A stretch of DNA of 64,000 bases from Candidatus Epilinea brevis (GCA_016710785.1 JADJUE010000002.1:434001-498000); one strand, 5' to 3'; counted from the first letter of the stretch, positions 25,394-33,216 are shown. Numbers and translations are program-made. The notes: generated by a model not told the origin, from the letters alone.

Positions 25394-26034
25394 CGGGCCT
25401 CCGGGGGCGGCGCCGGTCTTTCCGGCGAGGGGCTGATGCGGTAGGTGCAGACATCGTCGCCTGCCGGGCGCCAGGACTCGCGGCTGACGGCGCCGGGATG
25501 GAGGGCCTCGATCAGGGTCTGGTCCAGGCAGCAGACCGCGGGATGGGTCAGGCAGAGGGTCGAATAGGGGCAGCTGGTATGCCGGATGAGATAGCCCTGC
25601 GCATCGTGATCCCAGCAGGCTTCGAAGCCCTCCTGGACCAGCAGGGCCACCGTGCTTTCCAGGCGGCCTTCCATGTCCAGGGCGCCGTCCGCCCCGCCAT
25701 GGGCGGCGATGGCTTCGCGGGCGGAGGCGGCAAAGAACAGCTCGGCCTCCCGGCCGTCATGCGCCAGCACCCAATCCAGCAGCCGCCCGGCCAGGCGCTC
25801 GCAACCGTCCTCGCGCAGGGTAGCCCGACCAGACGGACTCAAGCGGTAGATGTTCCGGGGACGGCCACGGCCGTGGCGCTGGGTGTCGGATTCCACCAGC
25901 CCCTGGTCGCGTAGCAGACCCAGGTGGTGCCGCACGGTCACCGGCTCCAGGCGCACGGTCACAGCCAGCTCGGCGACGGTGGTCGATCCGTGGGCTTTGA
26001 GGTGGCAGAGGAGTTGGTTGCGGGTGTCCTGCAT
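25390..26034 (-). CDS. SufR-like winged-helix Fe-S-sensing regulator
   Basis: 214 residues. Residues 1-70 are an ArsR/DeoR-type winged helix (STTVAELAVTVRLEPVTVRHHLGLL, then the wing GRGRPRNIYRLS). The C-terminal region has the cysteine arrangement of cyanobacterial/actinobacterial SufR: HTSCPYSTLC, PAVCCLDQ and DDVCTYRI. Such proteins bind a 4Fe-4S cluster and repress Fe-S assembly genes. It is divergent from the A-type Fe-S carrier gene, its likely target. Divergence and cysteines support the role; cluster binding is inferred. Confidence 0.82.
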   Translation of the reverse strand: MQDTRNQLLCHLKAHGSTTVAELAVTVRLEPVTVRHHLGLLRDQGLVESDTQRHGRGRPRNIYRLSPSGRATLREDGCERLAGRLLDWVLAHDGREAELFFAASAREAIAAHGGADGALDMEGRLESTVALLVQEGFEACWDHDAQGYLIRHTSCPYSTLCLTHPAVCCLDQTLIEALHPGAVSRESWRPAGDDVCTYRISPSPERPAPPPEAR

Positions 26035-26078
26035 GGCGAAACCTGGGCCGCGCCTGAGCCTTCGATTGGAGAGAGCCG

Positions 26079-26084
26079 ATTATA
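26079..26084 (-). promoter_or_regulatory. -10 box of the SufR-like gene
   Basis: Perfect TATAAT on the minus strand, 45 bp before the start codon; no clear -35. It lies back-to-back with the A-type carrier promoter. Confidence 0.5.
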
Positions 26085-26160
26085 CATCCATCACCGCGGC
26101 GCCGGAGGATGTCGCGGCGACCGCCAACGGTAATTGCGCGTCAGAGATCAGCGAAAACCG

Positions 26161-26189
26161 TTGCGGACGGGATGGGGGGCTGCTACAAT
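26161..26189 (+). promoter_or_regulatory. promoter of the A-type Fe-S carrier gene
   Basis: TTGCGG (26161-26166), 17 bp, TACAAT (26184-26189) with an extended TGC. A 6-bp inverted repeat CAACGG (26125-26130)/CCGTTG (26158-26163) overlaps the -35 box and could be a regulator site, though it is short and widely spaced. Confidence 0.65.
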
Positions 26190-26271
26190 GGGCATCTACC
26201 GGGCCACGGGCGATTGTTAGACGACACCGCAGACCCGCCCATCCATTGCGACAGTTCAGGAGCAAGCACTG

Positions 26272-26730
26272 ATGATCCGCGAAGACATCACCCTCAAGAC
26301 CCATGTGCTGCCCACCATCGTGGCCCCTATCGCGATCAGCGAAGCCGCGGCGGCCAAGCTGAGCGAGGTCATGCGCGCCAAAGACCTGGGCGACGCCGGC
26401 CTGCGCGTTTTCGTGTCCGGTGGCGGCTGCAGCGGCCTGCAATACGGCATGGCCTTCGAAACCGCCGGCGGCGAGGCCGACGACATGGTCTTCGAGGCGC
26501 ATGGCCTCCAGGTCTATGTGGACCCTGTCAGCGGACCCTACCTGCAAGGCACGACCATCGACTATGTCGACAGCCTGATGGGTGGCGGTTTCAAGATCGA
26601 GAACCCCAATGCGGTCTCCAGTTGCGGCTGCGGCAGTTCCTTCAAGCCCAAGGGCGAGGGCGCCGAGCCCGCGGCGGCCCAGGGCGGCAGCTGCGGCAGC
26701 AGTGGCGGCGGGGGTTGCGGCTGCCACTGA
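26272..26730 (+). CDS. A-type Fe-S cluster carrier (IscA/SufA/ErpA family)
   Basis: 152 residues. The core (about residues 18-125) has the three conserved cysteines: GGGCSGLQYG and the C-terminal SSCGCGSSF. It receives clusters from the SUF scaffold and delivers them to apo-proteins. Beyond the normal end it has an extra Gly/Ser/Cys tail (GGSCGSSGGGGCGCH) with three more cysteines, not usual for the family. ATG 26272 follows AGGAGC. Divergent from the SufR-like regulator. Confidence 0.92.
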   Translation: MIREDITLKTHVLPTIVAPIAISEAAAAKLSEVMRAKDLGDAGLRVFVSGGGCSGLQYGMAFETAGGEADDMVFEAHGLQVYVDPVSGPYLQGTTIDYVDSLMGGGFKIENPNAVSSCGCGSSFKPKGEGAEPAAAQGGSCGSSGGGGCGCH

Positions 26731-26799
26731 TCCTCGCCGGGGCGGCTGGGTCCGCAAATCGCGGACCGGCTGCTCCGGGCCACATCCAAACCAGCGCAT

Positions 26800-26830
26800 C
26801 GAGGGAGGGCGGGTCATCCGCCCTCCCTCG
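26800..26830. terminator. bidirectional terminator between the carrier and MetE-like genes
   Basis: CGAGGGAGGGCGG-GTCAT-CCGCCCTCCCTCG, a perfect 13-bp stem with 5-nt loop, followed by TTCGTT on the plus strand. It ends 4 bp before the MetE-like stop at 26835. Confidence 0.7.
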
Positions 26831-26834
26831 TTCG

Positions 26835-28094
26835 TTATGGCTCTGGCGACCGACCGCGCTCATCGCGTCGCCTCCGGGGGCAGGGTTCACGGGGTTGCGC
26901 GAAGCTCCGCGCCGCGGCGACCATGGCCCCCAGCTTGTCCTGCGCCGTCCGTTCAGCGTTCATCGGTCGGCTGGCGAAGGTGGCGAAGCCGCAGTCCGGG
27001 TTCAACCAGATGGCCTCGGCGGGGAGGAAGCCGCGGGCCTCGCGAGCGCGCTGCACGATGGCTTCCACCGCTTCGACCTCCTCCGTCCGGGGGTTGACCA
27101 CCCCCAGGCCCAGCTGCTTGCCCGCGGCGATGCCCGGATCGCTCAGGAGGCTGGACAGCTCGCCGGCGCGCGGGGTGGCGAACTCCAGCACCAGCTGATC
27201 AACGTCCAGGCGCGCCAGCCAGGGCGCCAGCGGATGGTAGGCCCCGGACAGGAGCGTCGCCTCGTCCACACTCCAGTTGCCGCGGCAGACATGCAGGCCC
27301 AGGCGGGGCCGATCCGCGCGGCGGCGGACCGGGGCCAGGACGCGGTTGATCAGCGAGACCGCCCAGTCCAGTTCTTCGGCCGGGTCGGCGCGGCTGGCCA
27401 GGGCGGCGCACATGAAGGTGCGGGTGCCGCCGGGGTTGAAGGCCACCTCGGTGAGCACCGGTTCGTCCAGCTGGATGAAGTCGGCGCCGGCGGCGCAGAG
27501 CTCGTCGATCTCCTCGATGAGCAGGGCGCAGACGTCGTCGGCCAGGGCTTCCTTGTCCGGATAGGCGCTGCCGCTCAACTCCTTCAGCCACATGGCCCGC
27601 GTCAACAGGTAAGGTCCGGGCAAGGGGACCTTCACCGGGCGATCGGTGCGCGCGCGGACGAAGGCCAGCTCCGCCACCGCCAGCGGGCGGCGGCGGCTGA
27701 CCTTGCCGACGCAGGTAGGGCTGAAGATGGAATAGGCCGGCACGTCCAAGCTGCGCAGCAGGCGCTCGAAGCCTTCGCGATCCTCGACGATCTCCAGCAT
27801 CTCCGCCAGGCTCATCAACCGCACGCCGTCCAGCTTGCCGGCCACGAAGCTGTAGAAGTTGTCGCGCCGCTGCTCGCCGTCGGTGACCACGTCGATGCCC
27901 AGCCCTTCCTGCAGGCCCAGCCAGTCGGCCACCGCCCGGTCCTCCGCGTCCGCCAACTGCTCGTCGTCGATCCGCCCGGCCATGCGGTCCCGCCGGGCGC
28001 GCTGCAATGCCGGCGGGCGCGGCCAGGAGCCCACCGTGCTCGTGGGGAACAGCGGCAGCCGTCCCGATAGCCGATCGCGCTGTGGATCAGCCAT
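26835..28094 (-). CDS. core-MetE: cobalamin-independent methionine synthase C-domain protein
   Basis: 419 residues, equal to the catalytic barrel of MetE without the N-terminal half. Zinc ligands are recognisable: LHVCRGN (His, Cys), LVLEFAT (Glu) and NPDCGFAT (Cys); substrate segments STVGSWPRP and FIQLDEPVLTE are present. Core-MetE enzymes often take methyl groups from donors other than methyl-folate polyglutamate. It overlaps the binding-protein gene by 8 bp and is last in a four-gene minus cluster with an OsmC-like protein and a flavoprotein. The C-terminus has an extra Arg-rich tail. Confidence 0.85.
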   Translation of the reverse strand: MADPQRDRLSGRLPLFPTSTVGSWPRPPALQRARRDRMAGRIDDEQLADAEDRAVADWLGLQEGLGIDVVTDGEQRRDNFYSFVAGKLDGVRLMSLAEMLEIVEDREGFERLLRSLDVPAYSIFSPTCVGKVSRRRPLAVAELAFVRARTDRPVKVPLPGPYLLTRAMWLKELSGSAYPDKEALADDVCALLIEEIDELCAAGADFIQLDEPVLTEVAFNPGGTRTFMCAALASRADPAEELDWAVSLINRVLAPVRRRADRPRLGLHVCRGNWSVDEATLLSGAYHPLAPWLARLDVDQLVLEFATPRAGELSSLLSDPGIAAGKQLGLGVVNPRTEEVEAVEAIVQRAREARGFLPAEAIWLNPDCGFATFASRPMNAERTAQDKLGAMVAAARSFAQPREPCPRRRRDERGRSPEP

Positions 28095-28905
28095 CTTGGC
28101 CCCAATAGCCTTGCAGGCGCACTGCCTCCTCCAGCTGGTCGAAGCCGCTGCTGCGGCCCGGCTCCCAGCGCTTGAGGCCTTCCAGGTCCATCATCTCCCG
28201 GTGTTCGGGCCGGGCGTAGTCCATGCGGTGCAGGACGGCCAGCCAGCGCGCCTCGTCGTCAGCCGGGAAGTCGGCGCGGACGGTGAAGACGCAGTGGTCG
28301 AAGGGGTCGCTGCTGGCCAGGACGCGAAACTCCCGCGGGTCGGCGGTGCCATCGGCGCTCCAGCGCTCCCAGTTGAGGTCCAGAACGCAGGCTGCATCCG
28401 CGCGGCCGTCGCGCAGGGCGTCCAGGGCCGCCTGCTCGCCGCCCACGTGGTCGCCGTGCTTGCCGACCAGGAGGTCGTGGCGCAGCACCTTGAAATCGCC
28501 GTCCGACCCGCCCCGCAGCCCCGCCCGCTGCAGGAGGTTGAGTGGGATGAGGGTGGCCTGCGGCGAATCCAGAGCGCCCACGGCCACCGTGCCGCCGCGT
28601 AGATCGGCCAGGCTGCCGATGCTTCCGTCGCGCCGCACGAGGATGTGGCTGACGCGGTCGCGGTCGGTATCGCGCATCGCGATCGCCCGACAGCTGCCCC
28701 CGCTGCGGCGCTGGGCGTCCAGCCAGGCCAGCGGCGAGTTCCAGGCGATGTCGATATCGCCCCGCAGGAGGGCGTCCTGCAGCAGGCCATAGTTGCTGTA
28801 GAGCACGTAGTCGATGGGGCAACCCTCCTGGATGAAGTAGTCCTTGATGATGTCCCAGATGGTGACGACCCGCGGGTCGTAGGCCACGGCGCCGACGAGG
28901 ATCAT
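28087..28905 (-). CDS. PhnD/SsuA-like substrate-binding protein lacking a signal peptide
   Basis: 272 residues of the periplasmic-binding-protein type II fold (ILVGAVAYDPRVVTIWD, GDIDIAWNSPLAWLDA, LADLRGGTVAVGALDSPQ, ADAACVLDLNW), like phosphonate/sulfonate binding proteins. It starts directly at the first beta strand, with no signal or lipobox, and no permease or ATPase genes are nearby, so it is probably cytoplasmic and may sense or hand over a ligand. Its stop overlaps the core-MetE start. Ligand unknown. Confidence 0.75.
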   Translation of the reverse strand: MILVGAVAYDPRVVTIWDIIKDYFIQEGCPIDYVLYSNYGLLQDALLRGDIDIAWNSPLAWLDAQRRSGGSCRAIAMRDTDRDRVSHILVRRDGSIGSLADLRGGTVAVGALDSPQATLIPLNLLQRAGLRGGSDGDFKVLRHDLLVGKHGDHVGGEQAALDALRDGRADAACVLDLNWERWSADGTADPREFRVLASSDPFDHCVFTVRADFPADDEARWLAVLHRMDYARPEHREMMDLEGLKRWEPGRSSGFDQLEEAVRLQGYWGQDG

Positions 28906-28987
28906 GGTTGGGCTCCCGGATGTTGAGAGGGGTGGCGGATCGAGCCCGGTCCAGTTCCGACATGGAACGGATCGGAATCTGGTGGGA

Positions 28988-30136
28988 TCAGAACAGCGGC
29001 ATGCCGCAGAGCGCCTTGCCGATGAAGTCGTGCAGGACGTCCGTGGTGGGGGCCATCACGGATGCCGCGCGGGCGTCGCGGAAGTTGCGCTCTACGCTGA
29101 GGTGGCGGGAGAAGGCCGCGCCGCCGCAGGTCTCCATGGCCAGGTCGGTCACCTCCTTGGCCGCCCCGGAGGCGGAGGCCTTGGCCGATAGCACGCCCAG
29201 CATGGCATCCGGCGCGCCGCTCTCCAGCTTGTCCAGGACCATGCTCAGGTGGGCCCGAGTCTTGTCGGTCTGGATGCGCATCCGCGCCAGGCGCTCGCGC
29301 AGGTTGGGCAGATCCGCCAGTTTGGTGCCCAGATGCTCGAAGCCCTTGCCGGTGACATGGTCGGTGGTGGAGCGCACTGCGGCCTCGGCGATGCCGGTGG
29401 AGATGCCCGCGTTGCCCAGGGAGAACCAGGGGAGGATCTCCATCATGCGCGGGAAGCCCTGTCCGGGATCGCTGAGGGCCTGTGCGGTCGGGATCGTCAC
29501 GTCTTGCAGGCTCATCGGCGCCGAGGCGTTGCCGCGCATGCCCAGGCTGTTCCAGGCCCCCGCGACGGTCATGCCGGCCGCGTTGCGGTCGACCAGGAAG
29601 AGCTGGGTGTCCATGGGGCCGCTGGATTCGGGAGAGCGGGCGCTGATGACGTAGCCGTTGGCCACCCCGGCGCTGGTGACCCAGCTCTTCTGGGCGCTGA
29701 GGGTGACGCCGCCCGCGACGGACCGCGCCTGGGACATCGGGGCCCAGAAATGTGAGCGCGAGCCTTTCTCCGACCAGGCCAGGGTCGACAGGTGCTCGCC
29801 GCGGGCGGCGGCCTTGAGCGCCTCGCCCGCGGATTCCGGCCGGGCGGCGTAGCAGGCGACGCCGCAGAGGTGCATCAGGTAGACCATGCCGGTGCTGGCG
29901 CAGCGCTGCCCGATGGCGTCCAGGGCCGCGACGGCCACGCGCATGCCCTGACCCATCCCGCCATGCTCCGTCGGGACGGTCAGGCCCAGCAGGCCGGCCT
30001 CGGCCAGAGCGGCGACGCTCTCCAGCGGAAAGCGGGATTCGGCGTCCACCGCGGCGGCATGGGGGGCGATCTTCTCATCGGCGAGGCTCTCGATGCGCTG
30101 CAAGAGCGCGGTCTGGTCGGGGTCGAGGCGGTACAT
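28988..30136 (-). CDS. acyl-CoA dehydrogenase-family flavoprotein without the usual catalytic Glu motif
   Basis: 382 residues with the full family fold: N-terminal helices, GLTVPTEHGGMGQG, LSTLAWSEKGSRS, LSAQKSWVTSAGVANGYVI, and the C-terminal helical domain with METCGGAAFSRHLSVERNFRDARA. Where dehydrogenases have an EGT-type motif carrying the base, this protein has SVMAPTTDVLHDF. It may therefore act as a flavin monooxygenase (DszC/SfnB-like) or on a different substrate. Second gene of the OsmC-to-MetE cluster. Confidence 0.82.
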   Translation of the reverse strand: MYRLDPDQTALLQRIESLADEKIAPHAAAVDAESRFPLESVAALAEAGLLGLTVPTEHGGMGQGMRVAVAALDAIGQRCASTGMVYLMHLCGVACYAARPESAGEALKAAARGEHLSTLAWSEKGSRSHFWAPMSQARSVAGGVTLSAQKSWVTSAGVANGYVISARSPESSGPMDTQLFLVDRNAAGMTVAGAWNSLGMRGNASAPMSLQDVTIPTAQALSDPGQGFPRMMEILPWFSLGNAGISTGIAEAAVRSTTDHVTGKGFEHLGTKLADLPNLRERLARMRIQTDKTRAHLSMVLDKLESGAPDAMLGVLSAKASASGAAKEVTDLAMETCGGAAFSRHLSVERNFRDARAASVMAPTTDVLHDFIGKALCGMPLF

Positions 30137-30159
30137 GGTGCGTGTTCTCCTGTCGGGGC

Positions 30160-30255
30160 TGTTTGGATCGGGGGTATCTGGACCTGGAGCGGTTGGATCG
30201 GGGTCGGTTGGATCGGGGGCGGTTGGAATCGGGGAGGTTCGGTTCTGGGGCGGAC
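30160..30255. repeat. degenerate short tandem repeat
   Basis: Four to five copies of a 14-16 bp unit close to CGGTTGGATCGGGG fill the spacer between the OsmC-like gene and the flavoprotein gene. No gene is seen in it. Confidence 0.6.
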
Positions 30256-30300
30256 GGGGATCGTGCCACCAGCGGACGGAGGGTAGATGGCGCCCTGGTG

Positions 30301-30801
30301 TCAGGGCACCAGGACCAGGTCCACGCGGACCGGGCAGGCCTTGCTGAGGGTGGCGTGCAGGGGGAGGCGGGACAGCGCGAGCTCGAGTGCGGCTTCGAGG
30401 GCGGCCCGGCTGTCCGGGGAGGAGGCATAGACGGTGACCGCGGCGTCGGCGAGCGCCGGGCTGCCACTCTCGCCGATGACGCCGGCGGCCAGGAGCGGGT
30501 TCTGCAGGTGGGCGCTGACGGCGGCTTCTGTCTGATCCAAGGTCAGGCCGGCCCGTCCAGCGGCGGCGACGAAAGCGCTGAGAACCTCTCCGCCGAGCGC
30601 GCAGAGCAGGAGGTCGAGGGCCGAGGGCGCGGCATCGCCGCGCGGGGTGAAGCGGAGGGGCGCTAGGAGCGCGACATCATGTCCGCGGGCCGTGGCGCGC
30701 GCCAGGCCATCCTGCCAGCGTACGCGCGCAGTCCAACTGACCGGTTGAGGCACGCCCGACGGGCGCGCAGCGCGGTCCTTCAGCATGTCTGGATCCGCCA
30801 C
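30301..30801 (-). CDS. OsmC/Ohr-family protein
   Basis: 166 residues. The two redox cysteines of the family sit in LLLCALGGEVLSAF and SKACPVRVDL; PSALDLLLCAL is the central helix start. OsmC-like proteins reduce organic hydroperoxides through these thiols. First gene of the minus-strand cluster; an in-frame ATG at 30786 is an alternative start. The context (flavoprotein, binding protein, core-MetE) suggests it handles a reactive sulfur or peroxide product, which is inference. Confidence 0.8.
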   Translation of the reverse strand: MADPDMLKDRAARPSGVPQPVSWTARVRWQDGLARATARGHDVALLAPLRFTPRGDAAPSALDLLLCALGGEVLSAFVAAAGRAGLTLDQTEAAVSAHLQNPLLAAGVIGESGSPALADAAVTVYASSPDSRAALEAALELALSRLPLHATLSKACPVRVDLVLVP

Positions 30802-30862
30802 AAGGGCAGAGCGCGAAGGGTCATCGAAGTGGTCGCAGAAGCCTTCGGGACGCTGGTACAGA

Positions 30863-30885
30863 CGATCCCCCCAACCAGGGGATCG
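30863..30885. promoter_or_regulatory. palindrome at the start of the OsmC cluster transcript
   Basis: CGATCCCC-CCAACCA-GGGGATCG, a perfect 8-7-8 inverted repeat just downstream of the predicted -10 box: an operator or 5' mRNA hairpin. Confidence 0.45.
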
Positions 30886-30893
30886 CCCGAGCT

Positions 30894-30923
30894 AGGATAA
30901 CAGAGAGAGGCGCCAATGCGCAA
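30894..30923 (-). promoter_or_regulatory. promoter of the OsmC-like gene cluster
   Basis: Minus strand: TTGCGC (30923-30918), 18 bp, TATCCT (30899-30894). Leader of about 85 nt to ATG 30801. Confidence 0.5.
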
Positions 30924-30978
30924 TTCGGGCCTGCGCAGTTGACCGGCAGGTGCTATGCACCGGTTGACCCTCAGGGGT

Positions 30979-31007
30979 TTGTCCTCGCTGTCGACAGCCC
31001 CTATAAT
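30979..31007 (+). promoter_or_regulatory. promoter of the rrf2-suf operon
   Basis: TTGTCC (30979-30984), 17 bp, perfect TATAAT (31002-31007). A leader of about 70 nt precedes the Rrf2 gene. Confidence 0.75.
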
Positions 31008-31082
31008 CCTCCCCGAACGAGGACTGTTTCAGTCCCCTTTGACCGACCCTTGGCTGGGTCCTAAGCGAGCGCAGCCCCGCCC

Positions 31083-31577
31083 ATGCTCCGCATCACCAAG
31101 CAGACCGACTACGGCCTCATCGCCCTCACCCAGCTGGCCGCCGAGCCCGAACGGGTGCGTAGCGCCGGCGAGTTGGCCGCTGCCGGTGGCCTGCCCGCGC
31201 CCATGGTCAGCAAGGTGCTCAAGGTATTGGGCCGGGCCGGATTGGTGGCCTCGGTCCGCGGCATGGCCGGCGGTTACCGTCTGGCACGGGAGCCCGAGGA
31301 CCTCACGGTGGCGGAGATCGTAGCGGCGTTGGAGGGGCCCATCGCCATCACCGACTGCCTGGTCACCGCCGAGGTCTGCCAGCATCAAGCGCTCTGCCCC
31401 ACCCACAACCATTGGCACCTGATCAACAGCGCGATCCAGGGCGCCCTCAACGAGGTCACCCTGGCCGACCTTGTCCGACCGCTCCGCGGCGGTCGAGAGC
31501 GCGCCCCTGTCCTACTGCACGACCTCGCTCTGGCCGGTCCGTCGGGCCCGGTTCCCGCCCAGCCGGCACATCCCTGA
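31083..31577 (+). CDS. Rrf2-family regulator of the SUF system
   Basis: 164 residues. Winged helix at residues 1-80 (ITKQTDYGLIALTQLA, LPAPMVSKVLKVLGRAGLV, GMAGGYRLAREP) and the three cluster-binding cysteines in ITDCLVTAEVCQHQALCP, as in IscR-type proteins. It likely senses Fe-S status and controls sufBCDUS, starting 14 bp downstream. The C-terminal 25 residues are a Pro/Ala-rich tail outside the family. Confidence 0.92.
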   Translation: MLRITKQTDYGLIALTQLAAEPERVRSAGELAAAGGLPAPMVSKVLKVLGRAGLVASVRGMAGGYRLAREPEDLTVAEIVAALEGPIAITDCLVTAEVCQHQALCPTHNHWHLINSAIQGALNEVTLADLVRPLRGGRERAPVLLHDLALAGPSGPVPAQPAHP

Positions 31578-31591
31578 ACGTGAGAAACGCC

Positions 31592-33076
31592 ATGCAGCAG
31601 ACCCCGACCACCACAGCCCCGGCCCCGGCCCAGACCACCACCCAGACCATTCAGGAGATGACCGACAAGGGCTATGCCTTCGGCTTCGTCACTGACGTGG
31701 AGCAGGACACCATCCCGGCGGGCCTCAGCGAGGATGTGATCCGCGTCATCTCGGCCAAGAAGGGCGAGCCGGACTGGCTGCTCCAATGGCGCCTCAAGGC
31801 CTACCAGCAGTGGCTGAAGATGACCGAGCCCACCTGGGCCAACCTCAGGTACACGCCTCCGGACTTCCAGAGCATGGTGTACTACTCTGCGCCCAAGGGC
31901 ATGGAGGACGGCCCCAAGAGCCTGGACGAGGTGGACCCCGAGATCCGGCGCACCTACGACCGCCTCGGCATTCCCCTGGAAGAGCAGATGATCCTGGCCG
32001 GCGTGGCCGTGGACGCCGTCTTCGACTCCGTCTCCGTGGCCACCACCTACCGCGCCCGCCTGGCCGAGCGCGGCATCATCTTCTGCCCCTTGTCCGAAGC
32101 CGTGCGCGACCATCCAGAGCTGGTGCGCAAGTACCTGGGCTCCGTCGTCCCCCCGACCGACAACTTCTATGCCGCGCTCAACGCCGCGGTGTTCAGCGAC
32201 GGGTCCTTCGTGTTCATCCCCAAGGGCGTCAAATGCCCCATGGACCTGTCCACCTACTTCCGCATCAACGCCAAGAACACCGGGCAGTTCGAACGCACCC
32301 TGATCATCGCCGAGGCGGGCGCCGAGGTCAGCTACCTGGAGGGCTGCACGGCTCCCATGCGTGACGAGAACCAGCTGCATGCCGCCGTCGTCGAACTGGT
32401 GGCCCTGGATGATGCCTCGATCAAGTACTCCACGGTGCAGAACTGGTACCCCGGCGACGCCGAGGGCCGGGGCGGCATCTACAACTTCGTCACCAAGCGC
32501 GGCAAATGCCAGGGACGGCGTTCCAAGATCAGCTGGACCCAGGTGGAGACCGGCTCGGCCATCACCTGGAAGTACCCCAGCTGCATCCTCATCGGCGACG
32601 ACTCGGTGGGCGAGTTCTACTCCGTGGCCGTCACCCGCCACAAGCAACAGGCGGACACGGGCACCAAGATGATCCACATCGGCAAGAACACGCGCAGCAC
32701 CATCATCTCCAAGGGCATCTCGGCCGGCGAGGGGCAGAACACCTACCGCGGCGCGGTGAAGATCATGCCGACCGCCGACGGCGCCCGCAACTTCAGCCAA
32801 TGCGACTCCATGCTGATCGGCGACCGCTGCGGGGCGCATACCTTCCCGTACATCGACGTGCAGAACCCCACGGCGCAGATGGAGCACGAGGCCACCACGT
32901 CCAAGGTGGGCGAGGACCAGATCTTCTACTGCCGCCAGCGCGGCCTGAACCAGGAAGAAGCCCTGGGCATGATCGTCAACGGCTTCTGCCGCGAGGTCTT
33001 CCGGGAGCTGCCGATGGAGTTCGCGGTGGAGGCCCAGAAGCTGCTGGAGATCAGCTTGGAGGGCAGCGTCGGCTGA
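31592..33076 (+). CDS. sufB: Fe-S cluster assembly scaffold SufB
   Basis: 494 residues, full length. Central scaffold of the SufBCD complex where the new cluster is built. Recognised by QWRLKAYQQWLKM, SVVPPTDNFYAALN, IPKGVKCPMDLSTYFRIN, YLEGCTAP, TKRGKCQG, and C-terminal GDRCGAHTFPYI with FYCRQRGL. ATG 31592 is preferred; GTG 31580 in frame is also possible. The N-terminus has a short Thr/Pro/Ala extension. Confidence 0.97.
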   Translation: MQQTPTTTAPAPAQTTTQTIQEMTDKGYAFGFVTDVEQDTIPAGLSEDVIRVISAKKGEPDWLLQWRLKAYQQWLKMTEPTWANLRYTPPDFQSMVYYSAPKGMEDGPKSLDEVDPEIRRTYDRLGIPLEEQMILAGVAVDAVFDSVSVATTYRARLAERGIIFCPLSEAVRDHPELVRKYLGSVVPPTDNFYAALNAAVFSDGSFVFIPKGVKCPMDLSTYFRINAKNTGQFERTLIIAEAGAEVSYLEGCTAPMRDENQLHAAVVELVALDDASIKYSTVQNWYPGDAEGRGGIYNFVTKRGKCQGRRSKISWTQVETGSAITWKYPSCILIGDDSVGEFYSVAVTRHKQQADTGTKMIHIGKNTRSTIISKGISAGEGQNTYRGAVKIMPTADGARNFSQCDSMLIGDRCGAHTFPYIDVQNPTAQMEHEATTSKVGEDQIFYCRQRGLNQEEALGMIVNGFCREVFRELPMEFAVEAQKLLEISLEGSVG

Positions 33077-33167
33077 ACGCGCCGCCCCGGCCGACGGCGC
33101 CCGCGCCGACGCCGCATCCCTCAGGGGCATCGGCATCAGGGTTGTATCCGACAAGCGAAACGACCAT

Positions 33168-33188
33168 CGTGGCGGCAGCGCCGCCACG
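33168..33188. other. hairpin between sufB and sufC
   Basis: CGTGGCGGC-AGC-GCCGCCACG, a perfect 9-bp stem within the 140-bp sufB-sufC spacer, 28 bp before the sufC ATG. No T-tract; it may stabilise or process the mRNA or attenuate transcription. Confidence 0.5.
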
Positions 33189-33216
33189 GTGCTGAGGACA
33201 GAGGAGCAAGGACATC

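Noticed and set aside
26125..26163. SufR operator CAACGG-N27-CCGTTG
   Set aside because: Arms are only 6 bp and the gap is long; mentioned with the promoter but not called as an operator.
28095..28905. SAM or cobalamin riboswitch upstream of core-MetE
   Set aside because: The gene overlaps the preceding coding sequence, leaving no leader for a riboswitch.
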